DNA of 64,000 nt from positions 62,001-126,000 of the forward strand of contig NZ_JACJSE010000002.1 in assembly GCF_014698045.1 (NCBI RefSeq), read 5' to 3'. Under the pieces are notes generated by a model. The model worked only from the letters and a program-made list of their open reading frames with translations, ran no database searches and was not told the DNA's origin. Made by a program: the position numbers and the translations under genes. How positions within the stretch are numbered: position 1 is the stretch's first letter; each line of letters opens with the position of its first letter. This document shows, one piece after another, positions 1 through 8,973 of the stretch. This DNA is from Aulosira sp. FACHB-615 (GTDB lineage: Bacteria; Cyanobacteriota; Cyanobacteriia; Cyanobacteriales; Nostocaceae).

Positions 1-55
1 GAGTGGTTACTGAAAAAGCTATTTATTTAGATTATTAATGATTATTCATATTAAG

Positions 56-1171
56 TTAACATAATTTTGCGATTAAGAAACAAGCAGTTTTACTCTTTAC
101 GATAATTTTGCGATCGCGATCAAAGAGAATTGAGCCGCATTTTGGTACTGTCGTACTTCGGTTATTATGGGCTTGCATGTATTCTTGAGAACGAGTATCT
201 ATGGTTTGAGCGATCGCACCATAAACTTGATTTACCCAATCGCTACCACTGACAGTATCAAATTCTCGCAGATATTTCAGGGCTGCTTCTGCCGTGGGAC
301 TATGAAATACTGCTTGTATATCTGATGACTGCATTCCCGCCAAAGCACAGTGGGCTGCTAAAATTTCCCGCCGTCCATCTGCCAAATGATGATGGGTGTG
401 AAAAATTCCTCCCGCCAATTTCAGCAACTTGCCGTGATAACCAAACAATAAGATTTCTTTAACGCCTAAAGCATCCGCCTCGACTAACATCGGCCCCAAC
501 CAGTTAGCCGTTTTTACCAATTGTTCGGGATTAATCCCGATTTTTTGCGCCAAATCTAAACCGTTCTCGCCAATGCAAAATACCAAACTCTCAAAGCGAC
601 TGGCTTTTTGTTGTAATTCTGCCCGAAACGCGGTTAACTGATCAGGTGAACTTAAAGGTTGGGAAATTCCGGTTGTTCCTAATAGCGATAGTCCTTCCAC
701 GACACCAAAGGCAGCATTAGAAGTGCGGACAGCCAGCGATCGCCCTTCGGGTAAAATAATCGTGACTGTGATTTTTTCCCCAGGTGCTAACATCCGTTGC
801 AAGTTTTCTTGCAATAAATTTTGGGCATAACGATAAATCGCGGGTTGATCATCTGCATCCAGAATTTTGCCAATTCCTTCCCCACCTTTAATTGTGACTG
901 CTTGTGCTGTTTCGCCACCCCAAGCCACCATTGCCCAAATTGGTGTATCCCGCGTCAAGTCAAGATTATCACCAGGGTCACTACGAGTAATTCCCAAAGC
1001 CAAATTTTCCGATAACCCCGCCACTTGTTCTATCGGGATTTCCGCGATTTGCGCTGGTGTAATTAAGTCAACCGCCACAGTTTGCCAAGACTGATTTTGG
1101 CGTAACCAATGTAACGCCGCCATCGCCGCCGCACAAGCAAACACAGGTAAAGTGTATCCAGCTTTAGTCAT
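56..1171 (-). CDS. cbiD: Cobalt-precorrin-5B C1-methyltransferase CbiD
   Basis: This 371-aa protein looks like CbiD, which methylates C-1 of cobalt-precorrin-5B with S-adenosylmethionine in anaerobic-type cobalamin (corrin ring) synthesis in the cytoplasm. The N-terminus has the family signature SGYTLPVFACAAA-like stretch (here KAGYTLPVFACAAAMAAL), followed by the glycine-rich KGGEGIG segment near residue 95, and the length is typical of the family. The ATG at 1171 is used; the upstream DNA holds only degenerate AT-rich repeats and no riboswitch-like structure was seen. The gene stands alone, with no other cobalamin genes nearby, which is usual in cyanobacteria where they are scattered. Identity is confident from recalled family motifs. 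Confidence 0.9.
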   Translation of the reverse strand: MTKAGYTLPVFACAAAMAALHWLRQNQSWQTVAVDLITPAQIAEIPIEQVAGLSENLALGITRSDPGDNLDLTRDTPIWAMVAWGGETAQAVTIKGGEGIGKILDADDQPAIYRYAQNLLQENLQRMLAPGEKITVTIILPEGRSLAVRTSNAAFGVVEGLSLLGTTGISQPLSSPDQLTAFRAELQQKASRFESLVFCIGENGLDLAQKIGINPEQLVKTANWLGPMLVEADALGVKEILLFGYHGKLLKLAGGIFHTHHHLADGRREILAAHCALAGMQSSDIQAVFHSPTAEAALKYLREFDTVSGSDWVNQVYGAIAQTIDTRSQEYMQAHNNRSTTVPKCGSILFDRDRKIIVKSKTACFLIAKLC

Positions 1172-1340
1172 TGGTCATTAGTTCATAGTGCTGAGTGCAT
1201 CAATTTTGGATTTTAGATTATGAAAATCTTTCAATCTAAAATTGGCAATCCAAAATCTAAAATTCTTCTGCCCCCCTGTCGCCAAGCGTTCGCGCAGCGT
1301 CTCCGTCAGGAGAAGTCGAGGTGCTACTCCCCCAAATCTT

Positions 1341-1640
1341 TCACACCCCCACTTCCACCAACAAAGCTTGCATTGCTTCCCAAGAGATGCCTTTTTCGAT
1401 GTAACGGGGTGCTTCAGGATTATACGGGCTGGCGATGCGATCGATACTGAGAATTGTGGCCTCGTCTAAGAGTACGGGGACATCAGGATCAAAAGCGGTG
1501 GGACGCATTAAAGAACTAGAAAAACCTTTGAAGACTGCAATTTTGTCTTGTTCATCGCCTATTTCTACCGTAATCAATAAAACTTCTTGGGGGCGTTTGC
1601 TGGTGTATTGTTCTAGGCGCTTGCCAATGGAATTATTCAT
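1341..1640 (-). CDS. Conserved cyanobacterial protein (DUF7734-like)
   Basis: A 99-aa soluble protein conserved in cyanobacteria and plastid-bearing plants, of unknown function. The sequence is compact, with no signal peptide or membrane segment. It carries an IGDEQDKIAVFKGFSSSL stretch, followed by a conserved acidic C-terminal half. The ATG at 1640 is preferred over a TTG one codon upstream. It lies 27 bp downstream of the membrane-protein gene on the same strand, so the two may be co-transcribed. The family name is from memory and uncertain; that the ORF is real is better supported because of its protein-like composition and the tight spacing. Confidence 0.65.
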   Translation of the reverse strand: MNNSIGKRLEQYTSKRPQEVLLITVEIGDEQDKIAVFKGFSSSLMRPTAFDPDVPVLLDEATILSIDRIASPYNPEAPRYIEKGISWEAMQALLVEVGV

Positions 1641-1667
1641 CAAATTGGAACTTTGTCTTGGAGTTAA

Positions 1668-2261
1668 TTACTGAGGTGTTGCTGAACGTCCTTGTTTGCC
1701 CAGCTTAATCAGAACAAAGTAGCTTAAGTAAAGTACATAAATCACTAAACAGGTAATACCCAGAAAACCGAGGAATGCAGGTTTGCTGTTGTGATGGAAG
1801 TAGTCTTTAAAGATTAACGGGGCTTCAAACCAGACTCGACAATAGGGACTTTTAATGGCTGTTTCGGAAAAGGCACAACCGATAAAAGGAACAAAGGCGA
1901 TCGCACCCAGTAAACTATAAACTGTTACAGCCCAGCGCCAAGAAGTAAAAACTAGCTTTAATAAGCCACTCTGTTGATACTCAATTTCATCATTGAGATC
2001 CACCCAAAACCACAGAGAAATCGGAATCAGAATACGCGCTATCAACCCAGAAACAAAGCTGACTGGATACTCAGCAATCATTAAATAAATTGTAATTGCA
2101 AACAAACTTGCCACTCGCCAGTAAATCATTAACAGGCGTTGTATTCCTTCTGCCCTTTGAACAAATGCCCAAATCAGCAGAATTAAGGGGATAATCAGTG
2201 TAAATAATACTGCCAGTCGATAATCAGCCCAGACATAAGGGCGAAACCACACATCTTCCAT
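1668..2261 (-). CDS. DUF3177 family multi-pass membrane protein
   Basis: A 197-aa integral membrane protein matching the cyanobacterial DUF3177 family; function unknown. About five hydrophobic segments can be seen (for example YRLAVLFTLIIPLILLIWAF near the N-terminus), with a conserved WFWVDLNDEIEYQQSGLLK loop in the middle. The reading frame extends 24 codons further upstream, but the ATG at 2261 (MEDVWFRPYVWADYR) fits the family start and avoids a cysteine-rich, unlikely N-terminus. It is followed closely by the small DUF7734-like gene. The cell location should be the plasma or thylakoid membrane. Confidence 0.75.
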   Translation of the reverse strand: MEDVWFRPYVWADYRLAVLFTLIIPLILLIWAFVQRAEGIQRLLMIYWRVASLFAITIYLMIAEYPVSFVSGLIARILIPISLWFWVDLNDEIEYQQSGLLKLVFTSWRWAVTVYSLLGAIAFVPFIGCAFSETAIKSPYCRVWFEAPLIFKDYFHHNSKPAFLGFLGITCLVIYVLYLSYFVLIKLGKQGRSATPQ

Positions 2262-2768
2262 TATCTTTGCCAGACGCTCAATAAAAAGTTTGCATGAAGA
2301 ACAGATATTTAATAATAACGGATACTTCTGCAAATATTGGAAATGACTATAAGACTCTCATCAGGCAGTAGTTACGGAAAAATATTTAAATAGAGGATTC
2401 ATAATTTGATTTGGGAAAAAAATCAGCACACCCAGAGCAGGCTTCTTTCCTACTCCCTACTCCCTACTCCCCATTCCCTACTCCCTGCTTACACAACTAG
2501 ATTCAGGAATCAAACCGTATTCTTATAGCTCAATAATATTGATGTCTGGTTACTCACTTCATCCTTCATCGGGGTGAAATGTGCTTGTGTGGAGGTAAAA
2601 AAACAAGCAACTTGTGTATCCTTTACTTTTGTAACTTGTACTAACTGACAACTTGTGATTTGGGATGAGTTAAAAAACATACCCTAAAAAGGATCAAGCA
2701 CAAAGTCACAGTAAATAGATTTTGGTTGCTTGCTTGATTGGATGAATAAAAATTTACCCACTCAATGT
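2262..2768. other. Intergenic, no gene seen
   Basis: About 500 bp of AT-rich DNA between the CP12 and DUF3177 genes. It holds a short tandem array of a CTCCCTACTCC-type repeat around 2450-2490 and several copies of ACTTGT around 2605-2660. No convincing coding frame or RNA gene is visible. Confidence 0.6.
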
Positions 2769-3008
2769 CTATTCATCGTAAACTCGACACTCAACTGCAT
2801 CTGGGTTGTTGTCGCAGTACTGTTCTAGAGAATTTTTGGGCTTATTTTGGCGCTGGTGAGAGGCTTCAGCTTGCAGTTCTTCAACTGCATCCCAAGCGGC
2901 TGCACATTCAGCAGAATTGCTACCTGAGATGTCGCAGACAGCACGAGCTTGTTCTACTTCTGCTTGAATTTGTTCTTCAAGATCAACTTTGGCTTTGGTT
3001 TCGCTCAT
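2769..3008 (-). CDS. cp12: CP12, regulator of GAPDH and phosphoribulokinase
   Basis: A 79-aa CP12 protein. CP12 is an intrinsically disordered scaffold that binds GAPDH and phosphoribulokinase in the dark and so turns off the Calvin cycle under oxidising conditions. All diagnostic parts are present: the N-terminal cysteine pair (C25 and C35), the core AWD-VEEL motif at residues 38-45, and the C-terminal pair C65 and C74 in the CDNNPDAVECRVYD tail that contacts GAPDH. The ATG at 3008 (MSETKAK) is chosen over one 16 codons upstream because it gives the standard length. It stands alone, divergent from the FIST-domain gene. Confidence 0.95.
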   Translation of the reverse strand: MSETKAKVDLEEQIQAEVEQARAVCDISGSNSAECAAAWDAVEELQAEASHQRQNKPKNSLEQYCDNNPDAVECRVYDE

Positions 3009-3464
3009 AGCTTTCGTTTTGCTGTGTGTTGTTAATACTAGTATAGAAAAGTTCAAAAATTTCTATTTTCTGTACTATCATTCATCATTCTACCTAATTA
3101 GTTGAGCCACTTAGTATCTATGGCCGCCTGATGATAGATAACCACGGTATATTGGGATATTCAGGCTGTATTTTTATTTCTAAATTACTGATTGAGGCTG
3201 GGAGTAGGGAGTGGGGAGTAGATTTGTTTGTAATTCATTTAGGAATGCTATATCTTTTAAGATTTTATAGAGTCAGTACTGCGAAGGTGCATCTATAAAC
3301 TATATTTATTGCATGATTCATTGTATGTAATGGTTATTGATGAATATCTGTCTTTAAAGGCTGCTAACAGGAGGTAAGCAGGGCGGTGAGGCAGTCTGTG
3401 AGACGCTTTACCTTGTCAAAACCTGGGGCTAAAAGCACGATGAAAAAGGAAGAGATGAAATTTC
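3009..3464. other. Divergent intergenic region of cp12 and the FIST gene
   Basis: About 450 bp between two divergent genes, so promoters of both should lie here. It contains a short GGGAGTAGGGAGTGGGGAGT low-complexity stretch near 3195-3220. No ORF or clear operator was recognised. Confidence 0.5.
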
Positions 3465-4679
3465 ATGGCAGATCAAATGCAGTGGGCTAATGCCCTATCA
3501 ACCCGTCCTTCTCTAGAAGCCGCTATTACAGATGCGGTGCAGAAAACTACGTCTTCGTTAACAGCACCGGCGGATTTAGGGCTGGTATTTATTTCATCTG
3601 CTTTTGCTAGTGAATATTCTCGGCTTTTACCTTTGTTGGCAGAAAAACTGTCTGTACCCGTCATGATTGGTTGTAGCGGTGGTGGGGTAATTGGAACTAC
3701 ATCAGATGGGGAAACTCAAGAGATAGAAGCAGAAGCAGCTTTAAGTTTAACATTGGCACATTTACCGGGGGTGAATCTCCGCGTTTTTCATATTTTGGCG
3801 GATGAATTGCCCGATTTGGACAGTTCTCCAGATGCTTGGGTGAATTTAATTGGTGTGGAACCATCCGCCAAACCACAGTTTATCCTGTTGTCTAGTTCTT
3901 TTTCTTCCGGTATTAATGAATTATTGCAAGGATTAGACTTTGCTTATCCCGGTTCGGTGATTGTGGGGGGACAAGCTAGTGGTGGCGGTATGGGTGGGAG
4001 ACAGGCGCTGTTTTGTAACGATCGCCTCTACCGTGAAGGCACTGTCGGCTTGGCTTTAACTGGTAATATTGTGTTAGAAACCATTGTGGCTCAAGGCTGT
4101 CGCCCCATTGGGAACCCAATGCAAGTTACCAAAGCCGAACGCAACATTATTTTAGAACTAGATGAAAAAGTGCCTTTGGTGGTGTTGCGTGATTTAATTA
4201 ATAGCCTGAGTGATCAAGAACGCACTTTAGCCCAACATTCTTTATTTGTTGGCGTGGCGATGGATGAATTTAAAATGTCTTTGCAGCAAGGAGACTTTTT
4301 AATTCGCAGTATTTTAGGAGTAGATCCCACTGGAGGCGCGATCGCAATTGGCGATCGCGTCCGGCCTGGTCAACGGTTACAATTTCATTTACGTGATGCC
4401 GAAGCTTCCGCCGAAGACTTAGAATTTCTCTTGGAAAAATATCAAAACCAAGAACAGCCTTCATCCTCAGCAATTGCCGCATTAATGTTTGCTTGCGTCG
4501 GTCGAGGCGAAGGACTTTATGGTAAACCTAATTTTGACTCCTCACTATTTAGGCGTTACTTCCAAAATATTCCCATCGGCGGCTTTTTCTGCGGTGGCGA
4601 AATTGGCCCTGTAGGCGGTAATACTTTCCTACATGGTTACACTTCTGTATTCGGCATTTGTCGTCAGTCAGAGTTTTAA
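3465..4679 (+). CDS. FIST N- and C-terminal domain signal protein
   Basis: A 404-aa protein with the FIST domain pair: FIST_N (about residues 38-235) and FIST_C (about 240-390). FIST proteins are predicted small-ligand sensors of signal transduction, often found as stand-alone proteins in cyanobacteria. The glycine-rich GCSGGGVIG (residue ~70) and the C-terminal CVGRGEGLYG and GGFFCGGEIGPVGG motifs fit the family. A purine-rich ribosome site (AAGGAAGAG) lies about 10 nt before the ATG. There is no membrane segment, so it should be cytoplasmic. The ligand cannot be inferred from context. Confidence 0.85.
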   Translation: MADQMQWANALSTRPSLEAAITDAVQKTTSSLTAPADLGLVFISSAFASEYSRLLPLLAEKLSVPVMIGCSGGGVIGTTSDGETQEIEAEAALSLTLAHLPGVNLRVFHILADELPDLDSSPDAWVNLIGVEPSAKPQFILLSSSFSSGINELLQGLDFAYPGSVIVGGQASGGGMGGRQALFCNDRLYREGTVGLALTGNIVLETIVAQGCRPIGNPMQVTKAERNIILELDEKVPLVVLRDLINSLSDQERTLAQHSLFVGVAMDEFKMSLQQGDFLIRSILGVDPTGGAIAIGDRVRPGQRLQFHLRDAEASAEDLEFLLEKYQNQEQPSSSAIAALMFACVGRGEGLYGKPNFDSSLFRRYFQNIPIGGFFCGGEIGPVGGNTFLHGYTSVFGICRQSEF

Positions 4680-4735
4680 GTGCTGAGTGTTGTAGTCTGA
4701 GTAGGAGTAGACAAGGTAGAGGGGGTAGACAAGGT

Positions 4736-4811
4736 AGAAAAATTGCTCCCTTGTCTCCCTTGTCCCCCTTGTCCCCCTTGTCCCCTTGTCCCCTTGTCCC
4801 CCTTGTCCCCT
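4736..4811. repeat. Short tandem repeat CTTGTCCCC
   Basis: About eight imperfect copies of a CTTGTCCCC unit (7-9 bp period) between convergent genes. The same STRR-like repeat recurs at about 12946-12985 and 13785-13818. Such arrays are common in Nostoc-type genomes. Confidence 0.85.
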
Positions 4812-4818
4812 AACTCTT

Positions 4819-5925
4819 CTACTTCTCCAACAACAAAGTACTGTTGTTATCAATAAAGTGGGGAGTACCACAACGAGCGATCGCACTGTAAGTTTGAATA
4901 TAGTGACGGACATTTTGCGGAAATTGGGGGTAGTCAAATACAGCATCCCCATCGGCAATTTTTGACCAAAAGTCACGTAAACTGGGAGCTATGACTTGCG
5001 CCTGCTCTGATGGTAAGTTTAACGGTGGATGAGTGAGAAATTTCATCAAAAAAGGAAAAGAGCGATCGCCCATCCATTGTTTTGATAAATGCTGCAAATT
5101 GGGAAAATCCGGTACAGATTCCACCCGATGCGATAATACTTGCAACCATTCTCTGCCGTAGTTATCTTGGCGAAACTCAAAAACTCGGTAAGGATGAGGA
5201 TAACTCACTAAAGAGCCGGTAGTAATATCGTAAACTCCATCTGAACAAGCAATATCCTGAACATGCAGATGCCCTGTAAATACTAACTTGACGTGATATT
5301 GACGCAGCAGTTTTAACAGTTGCGGCGCATTTTGCAGCATATAGCGGTTCCCCATCGGATGGCGCGTCTGCTGGGGTATATGTTCAACTACATTGTGATG
5401 CACCATCACCAACACTAACTCTTCTGTTGCTGTTGCTAAAACATTTTCTAACCAAGTTAGTTGTTGCTGATCTAAACGTCCTAGCTGCTTACCTTCTGCA
5501 TCAAAAAAATTGGAATTTAACCCAATTAACCGCACTCCCGGTAACACTTGATGAGTGTAGTAAATTTGCTCAGGATTGTCATAGCCAAACTTGCGGTAAT
5601 AATTGGGAAAATCAGCAAAACTAATGGATTGCTCATCTGCCATGATTACAGGTACATCATGATTACCCGGAACCACATAAACCGGAAATGGCAACTTAGA
5701 TAAGCGTTGTTGTAACCAAAGATGATTTTCTGGTTCACCATGCTGGGTTAAATCGCCTGGAAGCAACAGAAAATCTAAATCAAGTTGTGTTAAATGTTCG
5801 ATGACACTTTCAAAAGCTGGGATACTAACTTCCACCAAATGAAACCGACTGGGATGATCCCAGATTGTATGGGGAAGTGCAATGTGTAAGTCGCTGACTA
5901 CAGCAAAGCGAAAATTGAGAGCCAT
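4819..5925 (-). CDS. Calcineurin-like metallophosphoesterase
   Basis: A 368-aa metallophosphoesterase. The five metal-binding motifs appear in order: DLHI near the N-terminus, GDLTQHGE, GNHD, VHHN and GHLH. This arrangement resembles class III cyclic-nucleotide phosphodiesterases (CpdA/GpdQ group), but the substrate cannot be set from sequence. The ATG at 5925 (MALNFRFAVVSDLH) places the first metal motif at the usual distance from the N-terminus; the frame extends 17 codons further upstream with no conserved content. It is cytoplasmic, convergent with the FIST gene, and transcribed as a single gene. Confidence 0.85.
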   Translation of the reverse strand: MALNFRFAVVSDLHIALPHTIWDHPSRFHLVEVSIPAFESVIEHLTQLDLDFLLLPGDLTQHGEPENHLWLQQRLSKLPFPVYVVPGNHDVPVIMADEQSISFADFPNYYRKFGYDNPEQIYYTHQVLPGVRLIGLNSNFFDAEGKQLGRLDQQQLTWLENVLATATEELVLVMVHHNVVEHIPQQTRHPMGNRYMLQNAPQLLKLLRQYHVKLVFTGHLHVQDIACSDGVYDITTGSLVSYPHPYRVFEFRQDNYGREWLQVLSHRVESVPDFPNLQHLSKQWMGDRSFPFLMKFLTHPPLNLPSEQAQVIAPSLRDFWSKIADGDAVFDYPQFPQNVRHYIQTYSAIARCGTPHFIDNNSTLLLEK

Positions 5926-6342
5926 TGATTTGCGGGCAAATTTAAAAATACAGGTTAAAAAAAGCCTTTTCCACAAAGTATAACCTTTGCTTTGTCTACT
6001 CGGCAGGAAAATGATTTCTTAACATTTGTAAATACAGCAAAATTCAGAAACCTTAATTCTTTAAGAAGTCGGGGATCTATTTATCCACCAATAATTGAGC
6101 ATAAATATATTTTTGAGCTTCCAAAAAGTTGAAATTTAAATTTCAATATCAATAATGTGTATAAATCTCTGGAAATTTCGCCTGATTATTTTGATGTTTG
6201 TCAAAATTTATCTTGATAATTAGGCTCTATTTAATAATTTTAAAATTGTATAGTGTCTTAATTATTTAACTACTTAATTAAATTTATTATATAATTGTAT
6301 ACTTAATTTTCTATCTGCATATCCTAACGAGGAGTACCAGCT
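5926..6342. other. AT-rich intergenic region
   Basis: About 415 bp of very AT-rich DNA between divergent genes. It contains a half-site (AAGTCGGGGATCT near 6065) of the hairpin repeat found complete at 15898-15930. No ORF was recognised. The last bases carry a GAGGAG ribosome site (6329-6334) for trmB. Confidence 0.5.
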
Positions 6343-6981
6343 TTGGCACCTGTGAGAGTCCGCCAACACGTTAACCCATTAGCCCGCAAATATCGTACAC
6401 CAGTTAATCCCTTAGAGTGGGAAAAGGTTTATGCACAACCAAACCAACCACTACATTTAGATATTGGCTGTGCTAGAGGTAGATTTGTGTTGCAAATGGC
6501 GCAGGTAGAACCTAACTGGAATTTTCTTGGTTTAGAGATTCGGGAACCATTGGTAGTGGAAGCGAATCAGTTGCGTTCTGAGTTGGGTTTAAGCAACCTG
6601 CATTATTTGTACTGCAATGCGAACAATTCCTTAGAACCTCTGTTATCTGGTTTAGCACCAGGAATTTTACAAAGGGTGACAATTCAGTTTCCTGATCCTT
6701 GGTTTAAAACTCGTCATGCTAAACGGCGTGTAGTCCAACCAGAACTAGTAACAGAATTAGCGGCATATTTAGCAGTGGGTGGAGTTGTATTTCTGCAATC
6801 AGATATGAAGTTTATTGCTGTGGAAATGTGCGATCGCTTTGCGGAAAACTCAGCCTTTACAAAAGTCGGTACAGATGAATGGTTAGCCGAAAATCCCCTA
6901 CCAGTCGCCACAGAACGAGAAATTGCTACTCAAAATAAAGGTGAACCAGTTTATCGCGCTTTGTTTGTTAAACAAGGGTGA
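6343..6981 (+). CDS. trmB: tRNA (guanine-N7-)-methyltransferase TrmB
   Basis: A 212-aa SAM-dependent enzyme that makes m7G46 in tRNA variable loops. The SAM-binding LDIGCARGRFVLQMA (about residue 38), the LGLEIREPLV motif, and the catalytic-region FPDPWFKTRHAKRR signature are clear TrmB hallmarks. The start is a TTG at 6343, supported by a GAGGAG Shine-Dalgarno 8 nt upstream; no ATG fits. It is transcribed toward the peptide-export locus and separated from it by strong hairpins. Confidence 0.95.
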   Translation: MAPVRVRQHVNPLARKYRTPVNPLEWEKVYAQPNQPLHLDIGCARGRFVLQMAQVEPNWNFLGLEIREPLVVEANQLRSELGLSNLHYLYCNANNSLEPLLSGLAPGILQRVTIQFPDPWFKTRHAKRRVVQPELVTELAAYLAVGGVVFLQSDMKFIAVEMCDRFAENSAFTKVGTDEWLAENPLPVATEREIATQNKGEPVYRALFVKQG

Positions 6982-7056
6982 TATGTAGTTGGAAGAAGGC
7001 AGAAGGCAGTGGTTCGGCTACTTCGGCTGCGCTCAGTACAAGTTCGCTCACCAACC

Positions 7057-7094
7057 AGGCAGTCCCGATGAAACAAGTTTCATCGGGACTGCCT
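7057..7094. terminator. 18-bp perfect hairpin between convergent genes
   Basis: Two perfectly complementary 18-nt arms (7057-7074 and 7077-7094) with a 2-nt AA loop; the core is GCAGTCCCGATGAAAC. It sits between the convergent trmB and HlyD-type genes, so it may act as a bidirectional terminator, although no T-run follows. It resembles repeat hairpins that recur in Nostoc genomes. Confidence 0.6.
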
Positions 7095-7139
7095 TAGAGG
7101 ATGTCTGAAAACTTTTTGGTGTTGTATTTTAGACTTGTA

Positions 7140-7213
7140 GATCCCCCTAAATCCCCCTTTTTAAGGGGGACTTTGAAGCATTTCCCCCCTTTTTAAGGGG
7201 GGTTAGGGGGGAT
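7140..7213. repeat. Nested inverted repeat (GATCCCCC...GGGGGATC)
   Basis: A repeat element with two inner hairpins, each CCCCCTTTTTAAGGGGG-like, enclosed by outer arms GATCCCCCTAA and TTAGGGGGGATC. This is a common cyanobacterial intergenic repeat, here directly 3' of the export operon, and may add to termination. Confidence 0.75.
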
Positions 7214-7275
7214 CAAGAAGTGCTAATAATCACAACCAACCACTTTTCAAACACCCTCTTACAACTCCTGCCTTC

Positions 7276-8790
7276 TCAAAGCTTCACTCCTCCTTGTTGC
7301 AACTGCTTAAATGGATCAAGTAGAAAATCGATGATTCGGCGTTGGCGGATAACGACTTCGGCTGTGGCTGTATCACCAGGACGCAAGGGTATACATTTAT
7401 TCGCAGCAGGTAAACAAGTTTGTTTGAGGGCAATATCTAAGTTATAAGCTGCAACTTTGCCATTGGGTGTGTCTATTTCTGTAGTAGTAGGAGAAATCTT
7501 AATTAGCTCACCTGAGATTACGCCATAATCTTGAAATGGATAAGCATCAAATTTTAGCTTCACTGGTAATCCTGTGTGCAAAGAACCACTTTCTGTTGTG
7601 GCCATTGTGGCGCGAATGATAAAAGGTGAATTTGCAGGTGCTATCTCTGCTAACATTGTGCCAGATTGGACAACGGCTCCAGGTTTTTGGATTGGTAGTT
7701 GAAATAAAATTCCGTTACTAGTAGCTTTGATTTCTCTTTGTTGCAATTGAAATTGCCAAGCTGCAATTTGGCTTTTAGTTTGAGCGATATCTGATTGTAA
7801 AGATGTAATTTCGGTTTCGATATTTTTTTCCTGTTCGGCAATTCTTAAAATGGCTAGTTTACCAGAACGAGTTAAAGTTTGATAACTACTTTCTTGTTCT
7901 TTGAGGCGTAACTGGGCTTGTTCAATTTCGGCATTTGCTTGACGAATATTCCGTTCATAACTACTTTGTTGTTCAGTTAAACGTAATTTTGCCTGTTGAA
8001 TATCTGCCTTTGTTTGTTCATACAGTTTTATTCGTTCTTGAAGAGCATCTTCTTTTTCGACAACGTTAACTTCCGCCGCAATTCCGTCTTTAAAGGCTTT
8101 TTGATAACGCTCTAGTTCACGTTGGGCGATCGCCAAGCTAACTTCCGCTAACTTTTTCGCTTTTTCGTTTTGGATAATAGTTTGCTTCGCTTGATTTAAT
8201 TGTGCTATACCTGCGGCTTTTTGTAAGTTAAAAGTATTAGTAGATAGTTGAAGATTTTGGCGGAATTGCTCAATTTGTGCTTGTTTTTCTAATTGTTGTG
8301 ATTGATTTTGTTGCTCTTGGGTAGCTAAAGAAACCAAAAGTTGATTTTTAGCGGAATTTAACTGCGTCAGTCGATTTAACTGTCCTTCTAATTTATCTTG
8401 AGCTTGTTGTAATTCTGATTTGACTAATTCCGAATCTAATATTAATAAAGTTTGCCCCGCTTTGACTGTATCTCCTTCTTGAACACGAATTTCAGCAACC
8501 GTCCCCGTAACAGCCGCATCGAGTTTAACCGTTTTATCTTGAGTTTCTACTCTACCTCTCGCTGTACCAGTTTCATCAATTTTAGCCAACACTGTCCAAG
8601 GCAAAATTATCGAGACAAACACAACTAAAAAATATAATATTCCTCGCGTCCAAACTTGGGGTAAGTTATCAAGAGTTTCTCTGGTAACATCAGACCAATC
8701 ATCAGTTTTTGGTAATACAGCTTCATCGATAAGTTCTGGTTCAGATATATCTTTTGAGTGTGATACTTTACCATTCAATGTATTTGTCAT
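7276..8790 (-). CDS. HlyD-family membrane fusion protein of peptide exporter
   Basis: A 504-aa periplasmic adaptor for type I secretion. It has a short cytoplasmic N-terminus, one membrane helix (residues 50-69, ILYFLVVFVSIILPWTVLA), a barrel-sandwich half (about 85-120, VTGTVAEIRVQEGDTVKAGQ), a long coiled-coil hairpin (about 125-355) and the matching second lipoyl half and beta-barrel. It should link the inner-membrane transporter encoded just upstream to an outer-membrane channel, which is not in the window (a TolC partner is usually encoded elsewhere). The ATG has an AGGA site 8 nt upstream. It is the last gene of the minus-strand locus, 183 bp after the transporter gene. Confidence 0.9.
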   Translation of the reverse strand: MTNTLNGKVSHSKDISEPELIDEAVLPKTDDWSDVTRETLDNLPQVWTRGILYFLVVFVSIILPWTVLAKIDETGTARGRVETQDKTVKLDAAVTGTVAEIRVQEGDTVKAGQTLLILDSELVKSELQQAQDKLEGQLNRLTQLNSAKNQLLVSLATQEQQNQSQQLEKQAQIEQFRQNLQLSTNTFNLQKAAGIAQLNQAKQTIIQNEKAKKLAEVSLAIAQRELERYQKAFKDGIAAEVNVVEKEDALQERIKLYEQTKADIQQAKLRLTEQQSSYERNIRQANAEIEQAQLRLKEQESSYQTLTRSGKLAILRIAEQEKNIETEITSLQSDIAQTKSQIAAWQFQLQQREIKATSNGILFQLPIQKPGAVVQSGTMLAEIAPANSPFIIRATMATTESGSLHTGLPVKLKFDAYPFQDYGVISGELIKISPTTTEIDTPNGKVAAYNLDIALKQTCLPAANKCIPLRPGDTATAEVVIRQRRIIDFLLDPFKQLQQGGVKL

Positions 8791-8973
8791 AATTTTTCCT
8801 AGAGGTTAGAGATTAGGGGCTAGAGATGAAGAGAAGAGATAATCAAAAAATCGCAAATTATCTATGACTTACGCAATAAATCTCTCAAAATCTTATAACT
8901 TCGTGTCCTTTGCGTCCTTTGCGGTTAGTTTTTTCATAATCTTGCGTAAATTATGATTACCAATGACCAATAA

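Noticed and set aside
4668..4976. ORF of GTRGTRGTRE-type repeats over the CTTGTCCCC array
   Set aside because: It is a translation of the short tandem repeat and overlaps the metallophosphoesterase gene on the same strand in another frame.
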